Shown here in pieces: positions 1-9,425 of a DNA stretch of 64,000 nucleotides. The position numbers and the translations under genes were made by a program. The notes under the pieces are model-generated. The model was not told the DNA's origin. It did no database searches and saw nothing but the letters and a program-made list of their open reading frames with translations. The stretch is from G965219965 sp965219965 (GTDB lineage: Bacteria; Pseudomonadota; Alphaproteobacteria; RS24). The stretch is from positions 1,437,807 to 1,501,806 of the forward strand of contig OZ244796.1 in NCBI GenBank assembly GCA_965219965.1, written 5' to 3'. Position 1 is the first letter of the stretch. Each line of letters opens with the position of its first letter.

Positions 1-1310
1 TTGACAAGCGCGGCACGCCGGGCGGGACATGTTTGAATGTCGGCTGTATTCCATCTAAGGCTTTGCTGCATGCGTCTGAAATTTTTATGGACGCCGCCCA
101 TGCCGATAAAATGGGCATTAAGCTGGGCAAGCCGAAAATAGAAATGAGCGATTTAATGGCTTATAAAAAGGCGGGCATTGATGGCAATGTGAAAGGCATT
201 GAATATCTTTTTAATAAAAACAAAATTGAAGATGTGCGCGGGGCGGCAGAAATTGTCGCGGCGGGCAAGGTAAAGGTTGATTTGCTTAAAGGCGGGGTGC
301 GCGAGCTAACGGCAAAGCATATTGTTATTGCTACGGGTTCTGATGTCGCGCCTTTGGCGGGGATTGAGATAGATGAAGAACGCATTGTGTCTTCTACGGG
401 TGCGCTGGATTTTGACGCTGTGCCGAAAAGCCTTGTTGTTGTTGGCGCAGGCATTATCGGGCTGGAGCTTGGCTCGGTTTGGGCAAGATTGGGGGCGGAA
501 GTCACAGTGGTGGAATTTTTAGACCGCATCACGCCGGGCGTAGATAAAGAGGTCGCTAAGCAATTACAAAGCGTGTTGGAAAAACAAGGGCTGAAATTTC
601 TGCTCGGCAAAAAAGTGACGCAAATTGAAACGCTTAAAGCCAGCGTTAAAGTTTCTGTTGAGGCCGCGCAAGGCGAAGGCGGGGCGGAAGTGCTGTCGGG
701 CGAAAAAGTGCTGGTGGCGATTGGGCGGCGGCCTTATACGGACGGGCTGGGGCTGGAAAATGTCGGCGTAAGGCTTGATGCGCGGGGGCGCATTGAAACC
801 AATGGCGGCTTTGCCACGGCGGCAGAGGGGATTTATGCCATTGGCGATGTTATCGCCGGGCCGATGTTGGCGCATAAGGCCGAAGATGAAGGCGTGGCCG
901 TGGCCGAAATTTTAGCAGGGCAGAAGGGTCATGTTAATTATGAGGTCATTCCGGGCGTGGTTTATACCGCCCCCGAAGTGGCATGGGTCGGCAAGACGGA
1001 AGAGGCATTAAAAGAGGCGGGCATTGATTATGCGGCGGGCAAATTTCCCTTTATGGCCAATGGCCGTGCCAAAGTGAACGGCACAATAGAGGGCTTTGTC
1101 AAAGTGCTGGCCGATGCCAAAACCGATCGCGTGCTGGGCGTGCATATTATCGGCGCCGATGCGGGCAATATGATAGCCGAAGCCGCCCTGGCGATGGAGT
1201 TTGGCGCGAGCGCGGAAGATATTGCGCGGACGTGCCACGCCCACCCGACTTTAACCGAAGCGATAAAAGAAGCGGCCATGGATGTGGCGGGCCGTGCTGT
1301 GCATATGTAG
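1..1310 (+). CDS. lpdA: Dihydrolipoyl dehydrogenase (E3), 5'-truncated by window edge
   Basis: FAD-dependent flavoprotein that reoxidises protein-bound dihydrolipoamide with NAD+ in 2-oxoacid dehydrogenase complexes. The reading frame is open from base 3 and already contains the redox-active disulfide motif GGTCLNVGCIPSK (cysteines at bases 30-32 and 45-47), so only about 35-40 N-terminal residues with the first FAD-binding loop lie outside. A second Rossmann motif GAGIIGLELGSVWARLG, the ATG-type motif near YAIGDV and the catalytic HAHPTLTEA near the C-terminus are all present. The TTG at base 33 is only an internal codon. The 435 visible residues fit the family's length of about 465-475. It converges on the DUF4170 gene. 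Confidence 0.97.
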   Translation, partial: DKRGTPGGTCLNVGCIPSKALLHASEIFMDAAHADKMGIKLGKPKIEMSDLMAYKKAGIDGNVKGIEYLFNKNKIEDVRGAAEIVAAGKVKVDLLKGGVRELTAKHIVIATGSDVAPLAGIEIDEERIVSSTGALDFDAVPKSLVVVGAGIIGLELGSVWARLGAEVTVVEFLDRITPGVDKEVAKQLQSVLEKQGLKFLLGKKVTQIETLKASVKVSVEAAQGEGGAEVLSGEKVLVAIGRRPYTDGLGLENVGVRLDARGRIETNGGFATAAEGIYAIGDVIAGPMLAHKAEDEGVAVAEILAGQKGHVNYEVIPGVVYTAPEVAWVGKTEEALKEAGIDYAAGKFPFMANGRAKVNGTIEGFVKVLADAKTDRVLGVHIIGADAGNMIAEAALAMEFGASAEDIARTCHAHPTLTEAIKEAAMDVAGRAVHM

Positions 1311-1311
1311 C

Positions 1312-1530
1312 TTAGGGCTGCATGAAGCGGTGCAAATGCACAATGAAATAACGCATATGGGCGTTGTCGGCGGTTTTTTGTGCGACCGCTTTCCACGCAT
1401 CATGGGCGGTTTGGTAATCGGGGAAAATGCCGACCATATCCAGCGCGTCTAAATCGCGGAAGGTCAGCCCGTCTAGCGTTTCCAATTCGCCACCAAAAAC
1501 TAAATGCAAAAGTTGCTCATCTTTTGACAT
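1312..1530 (-). CDS. DUF4170 family small protein
   Basis: A 72-residue cytosolic protein resembling the alphaproteobacterial DUF4170 family (N-terminal HLVFGGEL, then a DFP-type IFPDYQTAHDAWKA segment and IVHLHR near the C-terminus). No function is established for the family and I see no catalytic signature, signal peptide or membrane segment. It lies 9 nt downstream of xerC on the same strand and is probably cotranscribed with it. Its stop is one base from the lpdA stop, so the two operons converge with no room for a classical terminator. The family call is from memory of the sequence pattern. Confidence 0.8.
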   Translation of the reverse strand: MSKDEQLLHLVFGGELETLDGLTFRDLDALDMVGIFPDYQTAHDAWKAVAQKTADNAHMRYFIVHLHRFMQP

Positions 1531-1539
1531 AATTTTCCT

Positions 1540-2481
1540 TTATGCTTTTTGCGCTTTGCGCGGATGGGCTTTGTCATAAACGCGCATGAGTTCGGTTTCA
1601 TTCACTTGGGTGTAAATTTGCGTAGATGACAGGCTGCTATGGCCAAGCAATTCTTGAATGGTGCGGAGGTCGCCGCCGCCTGCCAGCAAATGGCTGGCAA
1701 AGCTGTGACGCAAAGCGTGCGGCGTGACGCTTTCGGGCAGGTCAAGCTGGTTGCGGATTTGGGCGACTTTCATTTGCACCAAACGCGGCGACAACGGCTT
1801 GCCCCGCGCACTGAAAAAAAGCGGGTCGGCTTCTGCGGGCGTTTCGGGATAGGGGCAAAGCTGTTGATAGGTTTGAATGGCCGAAATAATAACGGGCAGA
1901 AGGGGGACATCGCGCTGTTTGCCACCCTTGCCGGTAATGCGTAAGGCTTCTTGATTGGCGTGCGGGGCTTGTTGTTGCGTTAGCGATAGGGCTTCGGAAA
2001 TGCGCAAGCCGCATCCGTAAATTAGGGTGAGCAAGGCGACATCACGCGCCCCTTCCCATTCGGACTTGGCCGATTTATGGGCAATGTCCAACATGGCCAG
2101 CGCGTCTTCAGGCGTTAGGGGGCGCGGCAAGGAACGGGCAATTTTAGGCGGCTTAATGGCGGCAAAGGCGGGGGAAATCTCGTGGCCTTGTGCGGATAAA
2201 TAATTAGCAAAAGAACGAATGCCCGAAATGTTTCGCGCCAAAGCACGATTTTCTATGCCCGCATTGCGCCGTGCCGCCATAAAGGCACGCAGGTCGGTGA
2301 GTTCAAGGCTGGTCATATCGGCGGGACTGGCGGGGCGTCCCCAATAATCACCAAGAAAGGTGAAAAACTGCTTTATGTCGCGGCGGTAATTGGACAAGGT
2401 GTGGGCGCTCAGCCGCCTTTGCGACTGCAACATATCCAGCCAATTATGCGTTAGATTTTCCAGCGCGGCATCAGCACTCAT
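1540..2481 (-). CDS. xerC: Tyrosine recombinase XerC
   Basis: Site-specific recombinase that, with XerD, resolves chromosome dimers at dif during division. The 313-residue product has the N-terminal SAM-like core-binding domain and a C-terminal catalytic domain with all conserved residues: R in GCGLRISEAL, K in GKGGKQRDVPL, H/R in HALRHSFASHLL, H in LGHSSLSS and the nucleophilic Tyr in TQIYTQV. I prefer the ATG at 2481 because AAAGGG precedes it at a good distance; an in-frame ATG at 2496 would add five residues. It is assigned XerC rather than XerD because the copy near 62 kb resembles XerD and this locus next to priA is usual for xerC. It is divergent from priA. Confidence 0.92.
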   Translation of the reverse strand: MSADAALENLTHNWLDMLQSQRRLSAHTLSNYRRDIKQFFTFLGDYWGRPASPADMTSLELTDLRAFMAARRNAGIENRALARNISGIRSFANYLSAQGHEISPAFAAIKPPKIARSLPRPLTPEDALAMLDIAHKSAKSEWEGARDVALLTLIYGCGLRISEALSLTQQQAPHANQEALRITGKGGKQRDVPLLPVIISAIQTYQQLCPYPETPAEADPLFFSARGKPLSPRLVQMKVAQIRNQLDLPESVTPHALRHSFASHLLAGGGDLRTIQELLGHSSLSSTQIYTQVNETELMRVYDKAHPRKAQKA

Positions 2482-2577
2482 ATTTTGCCCTTTCATTTTC
2501 GTATCATAGCCTATCTGTGCGGGCTTGGCAAAAGCCGCTTATTGCCCGATAGTGGGCAAATGCAAAGCAATAATAAT

Positions 2578-4806
2578 ATGAATGAAAATACAGGCGAGGC
2601 CGTGAGCGTGCTTATTCCGCGTGCGATTTATAGCGGCACGGCGGGCAGCACAGGGTGTTATGATTATCGTGTGCCAGACGGCATGGGGCTGGGGCGCGGC
2701 GATATTGTGCAAGTGCCATTGGGGCAGAAAAAAATTGAAGCCGTCGTGTGGGACACCCCGCAAGCGGTGGGGGCGGTTTTGGCACGGCTTAAAATCGCGC
2801 CCGAAAAATTAAAAACCGTTTTGCATAAATATGATGTGCCGCCGCTTGCGCCCGATATGTGTGATTTTATTGATTGGGTGGCGGATTATAGCATGGCACC
2901 GAAAGGCAATGTGGTGCGGCAAGTTTTGCGGGTGCGCGATGCGTTTGAACCCGAAAAGCCGCAAATGGCATGGCGCGATGGCGGGGCGCGGCCAAAACGC
3001 ATGACGGCGGCGCGGGAAAAAATTTATGCCGCGCTGGCGGGCGGGACGGTTTTGTCGGCGGTGGCATTGGCACAAAAAGCAGGCGTGTCGGCAGGGGTGG
3101 TCAAATCTTTGGCCGATGCGGGCGGGTTGGAACAGGTCGCCCTGCCAGCAAAAGCAGATTTTGCCACACCACAAATGGGGCAAATGGGGCAAAGCGGGGT
3201 GGATTTTTCAGACGCGCAAGAAGACGCGGCGGAAATTTTACGCCAAGCGGTGGCCAGCAAAAAATTTACGCCTTGTCTTTTGGACGGGGTGACGGGGTCG
3301 GGCAAAACGGAAGTTTATTTTGAAGCCATTGCTGAGGCGTTAAAGCAGGGGCGGGAAAGTTTGGTGCTATTGCCAGAAATTTCCCTGACCAGTCAATTTT
3401 TAGACCGCTTTAAGCACCGCTTTGGCTGTGCGCCCGCGCTGTGGCATTCGGGTCTGTCGCCCGCCAAAAGGCGGCGGGTGTGGCGCGGCGTGGCGGAAGG
3501 CAAAGTGTCGGTGCTGGTCGGCGCACGCTCGGCTTTGTTTTTGCCATACCGCAATTTGGGCGTGGTGGTGGTTGATGAAGAACATGATGCCGGCTTTAAG
3601 CAAGAAGAAGGCGTGATTTATAATGCCCGCGATATGGCGGTGTTGCGGGCAAGGCTGGCGGGGGCGGCGGTGGTGTTGGCCTCGGCCACGCCATCGCTGG
3701 AAAGCTATCTTAATGCCAAGCAAGGCCGCTATCAGGCCACGCATTTGCCGCATCGGTTTGGGGCGGCGCAAATGCCCGATTTGGCATTGGTGGATATGCG
3801 AAACAACCCGCCGCCTAAAGGCTGTTGGCTCGCCCCGCCTTTGGTGGAGGGCTTGCGGGCGGCGTTAGATGCGGGCGGGCAGGGATTGTTGTATTTGAAT
3901 CGGCGCGGCTATGCGCCGCTGACTTTATGTCGGGCGTGCGGGCATCGCTATGCTTGCCCCGATTGCGATAGCTGGCTGGTGGAGCATCGCTTTCGCCGCG
4001 AATTGATTTGTCATCAATGCGGCTTGCAACGACCCATGCCTAAAGCGTGCGACGGGTGCGGCGAGGAAGATTGCCTTGTGCCATGCGGCGGCGGGGTGGA
4101 GCGCATTAGCGAGGAAGTCGCCGCGCTTTTCCCCGATAAATCTGTGACCGCTTTGTCGTCTGACTTAACGGGCAATATGACGCGCATGGCTGAAGTGTTG
4201 CGGCGCATTACGGACGGGCAGACGGATATTATTGTCGGCACGCAAATTATTGCGAAAGGGCATCATTTTCCCAAATTGGCTTTTGTCGGCGTGGTGGATG
4301 CTGATTTGGGATTGGGCAATGGCGATTTGCGGGCGGCGGAGCGCACTTATCAGATTTTGTCGCAAGTGGCCGGACGGGCGGGGCGCGAGGCTTTGGCGGG
4401 GCGGGCGTTTTTGCAAAGCTATATGCCCGACCACCCCGTTTTGCAGGCCTTGCTGGTGGGCGACCGTGATGCGTTTTTTGAACGCGAAACCCAAATGCGC
4501 CAGCAAGCGGCCATGCCGCCCTTTAGCCGCTTGGCTGGGATTATTATTTCCAGCGCGGATGTGGGGCGGGTGCGCCCCTATTTGCGCGGGCTGGCCGCCA
4601 GCGTGCCGCAAATGGACGGCGTGCGGGTGCTGGGTCCCGCGCCTGCGCCGATTGCGCGGATTCGCGGGCAATATCGCTTCCGCTTTCTGGTGCGGGCGGA
4701 AAAAGATAAGTCAATTCAAGGCTTTATATCAAGCTGGCTGGGGCAGGTGAAACCGCCGCCAAAGGTTAAATGCGCCATTGATATTGACCCCTATAGTTTT
4801 TTGTAA
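2578..4806 (+). CDS. priA: Primosomal replication-restart helicase PriA
   Basis: Superfamily 2 3'-5' helicase that recognises stalled forks and reloads the replisome. Seen in order: the N-terminal 3' DNA-binding domain (YDYRVPDGM...GDIVQVPLG), Walker A GVTGSGKTEVY around residue 238, the DEEHD box around 333, SATPSLES, eight cysteines of the two zinc-binding clusters around residues 450-500 (CRACGHRYACPDC and CHQCGLQRP...CDGCGEEDC), GTQIIAKGHHFP, and SQVAGRAGR. The ATG at 2578 gives 742 residues, near the usual length; an ATG at 2560 is possible. The frame stays open to 2485 but that would overlap the xerC start region. It sits just upstream of the atp operon, as is common in alphaproteobacteria. 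Confidence 0.96.
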   Translation: MNENTGEAVSVLIPRAIYSGTAGSTGCYDYRVPDGMGLGRGDIVQVPLGQKKIEAVVWDTPQAVGAVLARLKIAPEKLKTVLHKYDVPPLAPDMCDFIDWVADYSMAPKGNVVRQVLRVRDAFEPEKPQMAWRDGGARPKRMTAAREKIYAALAGGTVLSAVALAQKAGVSAGVVKSLADAGGLEQVALPAKADFATPQMGQMGQSGVDFSDAQEDAAEILRQAVASKKFTPCLLDGVTGSGKTEVYFEAIAEALKQGRESLVLLPEISLTSQFLDRFKHRFGCAPALWHSGLSPAKRRRVWRGVAEGKVSVLVGARSALFLPYRNLGVVVVDEEHDAGFKQEEGVIYNARDMAVLRARLAGAAVVLASATPSLESYLNAKQGRYQATHLPHRFGAAQMPDLALVDMRNNPPPKGCWLAPPLVEGLRAALDAGGQGLLYLNRRGYAPLTLCRACGHRYACPDCDSWLVEHRFRRELICHQCGLQRPMPKACDGCGEEDCLVPCGGGVERISEEVAALFPDKSVTALSSDLTGNMTRMAEVLRRITDGQTDIIVGTQIIAKGHHFPKLAFVGVVDADLGLGNGDLRAAERTYQILSQVAGRAGREALAGRAFLQSYMPDHPVLQALLVGDRDAFFERETQMRQQAAMPPFSRLAGIIISSADVGRVRPYLRGLAASVPQMDGVRVLGPAPAPIARIRGQYRFRFLVRAEKDKSIQGFISSWLGQVKPPPKVKCAIDIDPYSFL

Positions 4807-4877
4807 GGCGCGTTCTCTCTGGTCTTTCTGGCCTTGCAAGCGGGGCGTGGCTGTGCTAATTCCCCCCGCAATGGTTT

Positions 4878-4911
4878 TTGAAACCTGAAATTTCATTTCC
4901 CGTGATTTAAT
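4878..4911 (+). promoter_or_regulatory. Weak candidate promoter for the atp operon
   Basis: The 133-nt gap between priA and atpH holds TTGAAA at 4878-4883. AT-rich candidates for the -10 follow only at wide spacing (TGATTT at 4903, 19 nt; TTTAAT at 4906, 22 nt). No better sigma-70 match was found in the gap and no terminator after priA. Confidence 0.25.
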
Positions 4912-4939
4912 GCGGAAAACCAATGGGTAGGGCAGTTCA

Positions 4940-5542
4940 TTGTCGGCACAAGAATCAACACAAAAGAGCAATCAGGCCAGCGACCAAACAAGCGTGATTG
5001 ATGCCCTCGCCGCCCGCTATGCAGGGGCGTTGTTTGAATTGGCAGGCGAGGCGGATAAAACCGCCCAAGCCCGCATTGGCCAAGATATGGCCACGCTGGG
5101 GGTGATGTTGGAGCAAAGCCAAGATTTTGCCAACACCATAGCCAGCCCCGTTATGGATGCGGCCACACAAGCGGACGCTTTGCAAGCGGTGTTGGAAAAA
5201 GCCAAAATTGGCGACACGGTGACAAAATTTATCGCTTTGGTGACGCGCAATCGGCGCGTTTATGCTTTGGGCGCGATGGTTAAAGCCTATGCCGCTTTAA
5301 GCGCGAAAGCCGACGGGCAGATGCGGGCAGAAATTGTCGCGGCAGAAAAACTCAGCCCCGCACAGGAAAAAAATTTACACGCCCAGCTTAAAAAAACATT
5401 CGGGCAGGATGTCCAAATGCACCAGAAAATTGACCCGCGCATTTTGGGCGGGCTAATTGTGAAAATGGGGAGCCAGATGATTGACGGCTCTCTGCGAACG
5501 AAACTTAACACGCTTGAACAAGCTATGAATGAGGTCGGTTGA
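4940..5542 (+). CDS. atpH: F1 ATP synthase subunit delta
   Basis: Peripheral-stalk subunit (OSCP homologue) that links F1 to the b/b' stalk. The 200-residue protein has the N-terminal helical domain (ARYAGALFELA) and the conserved C-terminal RILGGLIVKMGSQMIDGSLRTKL that identifies the family. The start is a TTG at 4940, since no in-frame ATG or GTG precedes the conserved ARYAGALFELA segment. It is the first gene of the five-gene F1 operon atpHAGDC, the usual alphaproteobacterial arrangement with Fo genes elsewhere. The stop overlaps the atpA start in TGATG, which suggests translational coupling. Confidence 0.95.
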   Translation: MSAQESTQKSNQASDQTSVIDALAARYAGALFELAGEADKTAQARIGQDMATLGVMLEQSQDFANTIASPVMDAATQADALQAVLEKAKIGDTVTKFIALVTRNRRVYALGAMVKAYAALSAKADGQMRAEIVAAEKLSPAQEKNLHAQLKKTFGQDVQMHQKIDPRILGGLIVKMGSQMIDGSLRTKLNTLEQAMNEVG

Positions 5543-7071
5543 TGGATATTAAAGCATCGGAAATTACTTCCATTCTCAAAAAACAAATTAAAGATTTTGA
5601 CACCTTGTCTGAAGTGGCCGAAATCGGGCAGGTGCTGTCAGTGGGCGATGGCATTGCGCGGATTTACGGGCTGGATAATGTCCAAGCGGGCGAAATGGTG
5701 GAATTTACTGGCGGCGTGCGCGGCATGGCGTTGAATTTGGAAGAAGATAATGTCGGTGCGGTGATTTTCGGCTCCGACCGCGAAATTCGGGAAGGCGATA
5801 TTGTCAAACGCACAGGCGATATTGTGTCCGTGCCAGTGGGCAAAGCCTTGCTGGGGCGCGTGGTGGATCCGCTGGGCAATCCGCTTGATGGCAAAGGCCC
5901 AATCAAGGCCGACAAGCAAATGAAAGTGGATGTGAAAGCTCCGGGCATTATCCCGCGTAAATCCGTGCATGAGCCAATGCAAACGGGGCTGAAAGCGGTG
6001 GACGCGCTGATACCGATTGGGCGCGGCCAGCGTGAGTTGATTATTGGCGACCGCCAAACGGGCAAAACCGCCATTGCTATTGATGCGATTTTGAACCAAA
6101 AGGCGATAAATGAAGGCAATGATGAGAGCGCGAAACTCTATTGTGTTTATGTTGCTATTGGGCAGAAGCGATCCACTGTGGCGCAAATTGTCCGCACGCT
6201 GGAAGAAAATGACGCGCTGAAATATTCTATTGTGGTAGCGGCGACGGCATCTGAGGCCGCGCCTTTGCAATATCTCGCGCCCTTTACGGGTTGCACCATG
6301 GCGGAATATTTCCGCGATAATGGTCTGCATGCCATGATAACTTATGATGATTTGTCCAAACAAGCAGTGGCCTATCGGCAAATGTCATTATTGTTGCGCC
6401 GCCCGCCGGGTCGTGAAGCCTATCCGGGCGATGTGTTTTTCCTTCATTCGCGCTTGCTGGAACGCGCCGCCAAACTCAATGATGAATTTGGCGCGGGGTC
6501 AATGACCGCTTTGCCTATTATTGAAACCCAAGCCAATGATGTGTCGGCCTATATTCCCACCAATGTTATCTCCATTACCGATGGACAGATTTTCCTTGAA
6601 ACGGATTTGTTTTATCAAGGCATACGCCCCGCGGTGAATGTTGGGCTGTCTGTGTCGCGGGTCGGCTCGGCGGCGCAAGTTAAGGCGATGAAACAAGTGG
6701 CGGGTAAAATTAAAGGCGAGCTAGCCCAATATCGGGAAATGGCTGCTTTCGCGCAATTTGGCTCTGACCTTGATGCGGCCACGCAACGCTTGCTGGCACG
6801 CGGCGAAAGGCTAACCGAATTGTTAAAGCAGGAGCAGTTTTCGCCGCTACAAGTGGAAGAACAAGTGGCGGTTATTTATGCGGGCGTGAATGGCTATTTA
6901 GATGATTTGCCCACCGCCAAAACCCGTGCCTATGAGCAGGGGCTGTTGGAAGTGATGCGCGGCAAGGAAAAGGACTTGCTGGCAACGATAAGAGACGAAA
7001 AGGCTTTGTCGGAGGCGACCGAAGCCAAGCTGAAACAAGTGGTTGAAACTTACACGGCCAATTTTGCTTAA
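5542..7071 (+). CDS. atpA: F1 ATP synthase subunit alpha
   Basis: Regulatory nucleotide-binding subunit of the F1 hexamer at the inner membrane. The 509-residue product begins with the classic MDIKASEITSILKKQI and has the beta-barrel N domain, P-loop GDRQTGKTAIA around residue 169, the PAVNVGLSVSRVGSAAQ signature and the helical C domain. The ATG at 5542 overlaps the atpH stop by one base; a TTG three bases upstream is an artefact. Length and motifs are typical. It lies second in atpHAGDC. Confidence 0.98.
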   Translation: MDIKASEITSILKKQIKDFDTLSEVAEIGQVLSVGDGIARIYGLDNVQAGEMVEFTGGVRGMALNLEEDNVGAVIFGSDREIREGDIVKRTGDIVSVPVGKALLGRVVDPLGNPLDGKGPIKADKQMKVDVKAPGIIPRKSVHEPMQTGLKAVDALIPIGRGQRELIIGDRQTGKTAIAIDAILNQKAINEGNDESAKLYCVYVAIGQKRSTVAQIVRTLEENDALKYSIVVAATASEAAPLQYLAPFTGCTMAEYFRDNGLHAMITYDDLSKQAVAYRQMSLLLRRPPGREAYPGDVFFLHSRLLERAAKLNDEFGAGSMTALPIIETQANDVSAYIPTNVISITDGQIFLETDLFYQGIRPAVNVGLSVSRVGSAAQVKAMKQVAGKIKGELAQYREMAAFAQFGSDLDAATQRLLARGERLTELLKQEQFSPLQVEEQVAVIYAGVNGYLDDLPTAKTRAYEQGLLEVMRGKEKDLLATIRDEKALSEATEAKLKQVVETYTANFA

Positions 7072-7089
7072 AACCAAAGCGGGAAATTT

Positions 7090-7974
7090 ATGTCTTCTTT
7101 GAAAGAACTTCGTAACCGAATTGCCAGCGTTCAGGCCACGCAAAAAATCACCCGTGCCATGCAAATGGTGGCGGCCTCAAAATTGCGCCGCGCCCAAGAA
7201 GCGGCAGAAGCGGCGCGCCCCTATGCGACCCGCTTGGGGCGCGTGCTGAGCAATTTGGCCGCAAGCGTTGATGGCTCGCCTTCTGCACCGCCTTTGCTGG
7301 TCGGCACGGGGGCGGATAAAACCCATTTGCTGGTGGTGGTGACGTCTGAGCGCGGCCTATGCGGCGGGTTTAATAATACGATTGCACGGCTGGCACGCCG
7401 CCATGCTTTGGAACTCAAAGCGGCGGGCAAGCAGGTGAAAATCCTGTGCGTCGGGCGCAAGGGCGCGGATGTGCTACGCCGCGAATTTGAAACCGATATG
7501 CTGGAAGTGGTGAGCTTTCAGGGCATGAAAGCACCGGGCTTTGCCCAAGCGCAAGACATTGCCGCGCAAATTATCACGCTATTTGAACAAGGCGGGTTTG
7601 ATATTTGCACTTTATTTTATGCTGAGTTTGTGAATGTTATCACGCAAAAACCTGTGGCACAGCAAATTGTGCCAGTGGCTCTTGGTGATGATGAAACAGA
7701 GACGGCGGATTTGCAAGGTGCGGTTTATGATTATGAGCCAGAGGAAAATGAAATTCTCACCGCGCTTTTGCCGCGCAATATAGCGGTGCAAATTTTGCGG
7801 AGTCTTTTGGAAAATGCGGCGGGCGAGCAAGGCGCACGGATGAGCGCGATGGATAATGCCACGCGCAATGCGGGCGAGATGATTGACAAGCTGTCTATTA
7901 CTTATAATCGCTCGCGCCAAGCGCAAATTACCAAAGAGCTGATTGAAATTATTTCTGGCGCGGAAGCCCTTTAA
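7090..7974 (+). CDS. atpG: F1 ATP synthase subunit gamma
   Basis: Central rotor shaft of F1. The 294-residue protein shows the expected N-terminal coiled-coil helix (LKELRNRIASVQATQKITRAMQMVAASKLRRAQ), the internal SERGLCGGFN segment, and the C-terminal helix ending in NRSRQAQITKELIEIISGA. It follows atpA by 18 nt and precedes atpD by 18 nt, so it is within the operon. Nothing is unusual in it. Confidence 0.97.
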   Translation: MSSLKELRNRIASVQATQKITRAMQMVAASKLRRAQEAAEAARPYATRLGRVLSNLAASVDGSPSAPPLLVGTGADKTHLLVVVTSERGLCGGFNNTIARLARRHALELKAAGKQVKILCVGRKGADVLRREFETDMLEVVSFQGMKAPGFAQAQDIAAQIITLFEQGGFDICTLFYAEFVNVITQKPVAQQIVPVALGDDETETADLQGAVYDYEPEENEILTALLPRNIAVQILRSLLENAAGEQGARMSAMDNATRNAGEMIDKLSITYNRSRQAQITKELIEIISGAEAL

Positions 7975-7992
7975 CAAATGAAAGAGGAAAAA

Positions 7993-9417
7993 ATGACGCA
8001 AGCAATGACAGGCAAAATCACCCAAGTGATTGGCGCGGTGGTGGATGTGCAATTTGAAAATGAATTGCCCGAAATTCTCAACGCGCTGGAAACAGATAAT
8101 GGCGGCACACGGCTGGTGCTGGAAGTGGCACAGCATTTGGGCGAGCGCACGGTTCGCACCATTGCGATGGATTCAACCGAAGGGCTGGTGCGTGGCCAAG
8201 CTGTCACCGATACGGGCGATGCGATTCAAGTGCCAGTCGGCGAAGCGACTTTGGGACGGATTATGAATGTTATCGGCGAACCCGTTGATGAGGCGGGCGG
8301 CATTGACGCAAAACAAAAACGCGCCATTCACCAAGACGCGCCGGAATTTATTGAACAATCCACCGAATCCGAAATGCTGGTGACGGGCATTAAGGTGGTG
8401 GATTTGCTCGCCCCTTATGCGAAAGGCGGTAAAATCGGGCTGTTTGGCGGCGCGGGCGTGGGCAAAACCGTGCTTATTATGGAGCTTATTAATAATGTCG
8501 CCAAAGCCCATGGCGGCTATTCGGTTTTCGCAGGCGTGGGCGAGCGCACCCGCGAAGGCAATGACCTTTATTGGGAAATGATTGAATCAGGCGTGAATGA
8601 AGAAAAAGGCGGGGAAAAATCTAAATGCTCGCTGGTTTATGGGCAGATGAATGAACCGCCGGGCGCACGCGCACGGGTCGCGCTAACGGGCTTGACCGTG
8701 GCCGAACATTTCCGCGATGAAGGCCAAGATGTTTTATTTTTCGTAGATAATATCTTCCGCTTTACGCAAGCGGGGTCGGAAGTGTCGGCCTTGCTGGGGC
8801 GGATTCCTTCTGCGGTGGGCTATCAGCCGACATTGGCCACCGATATGGGCGCGATGCAGGAGCGCATTACGACGACAACAAAAGGCTCTATCACTTCTGT
8901 GCAGGCGATTTATGTGCCAGCCGATGATTTGACTGACCCCGCGCCCGCGACCAGCTTCGCGCATTTGGACGCAACCACTGTGCTGTCGCGTTCTATTGCG
9001 GAAAAAGGTATTTATCCGGCGGTGGACCCGTTGGATTCCACCTCGCGCATTATGGAGCCGCGCATTGTCGGCGAGGAGCATTATGAAGTGGCGCGACAAG
9101 TGCAAGAAGTGTTGCAACGCTATAAGGGGCTGCAAGATATTATTGCGATTTTGGGCATGGACGAGCTGTCGGAAGAAGACAAGCTGGTGGTGTCACGGGC
9201 GCGGAAAATTGAACGCTTTTTGTCGCAACCTTTCCATGTCGCCGAAGTGTTTACCGGTGCGCCGGGCGTGCTGGTGGATTTGGCCGACACCATTAAAGGC
9301 TTTAAGGGGCTGTGCGCGGGCGATTATGACGCATTGCCCGAAGCGGCGTTTTATATGGTCGGCACGATTGAAGAGGCCGTGGCCAAAGCTGAAAAGCTGG
9401 CGGCGGAAGCGGCATAG
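7993..9417 (+). CDS. atpD: F1 ATP synthase subunit beta
   Basis: Catalytic ATPase/ATP synthase subunit. The 474-residue product carries P-loop GGAGVGKTVL around residue 152, GERTREGND, and LVVSRARKIERFLSQPF near the C-terminus. The ATG at 7993 is preceded by AAAGAGG at good distance. A frame-matched ATG at 7978 would add only MKEEK, residues encoded by that ribosome-binding site itself, so it is rejected as the start. Confidence 0.98.
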   Translation: MTQAMTGKITQVIGAVVDVQFENELPEILNALETDNGGTRLVLEVAQHLGERTVRTIAMDSTEGLVRGQAVTDTGDAIQVPVGEATLGRIMNVIGEPVDEAGGIDAKQKRAIHQDAPEFIEQSTESEMLVTGIKVVDLLAPYAKGGKIGLFGGAGVGKTVLIMELINNVAKAHGGYSVFAGVGERTREGNDLYWEMIESGVNEEKGGEKSKCSLVYGQMNEPPGARARVALTGLTVAEHFRDEGQDVLFFVDNIFRFTQAGSEVSALLGRIPSAVGYQPTLATDMGAMQERITTTTKGSITSVQAIYVPADDLTDPAPATSFAHLDATTVLSRSIAEKGIYPAVDPLDSTSRIMEPRIVGEEHYEVARQVQEVLQRYKGLQDIIAILGMDELSEEDKLVVSRARKIERFLSQPFHVAEVFTGAPGVLVDLADTIKGFKGLCAGDYDALPEAAFYMVGTIEEAVAKAEKLAAEAA

Positions 9418-9425
9418 GGCGCGGC

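Noticed and set aside
33..35. TTG at base 33 as the start of lpdA
   Set aside because: The active-site motif GGTC lies upstream of it in the same frame, so the gene begins before the window.
5638..6381. Long minus-strand frame inside atpA
   Set aside because: Antisense shadow of a highly conserved gene; composition is His/Arg-rich without motifs.
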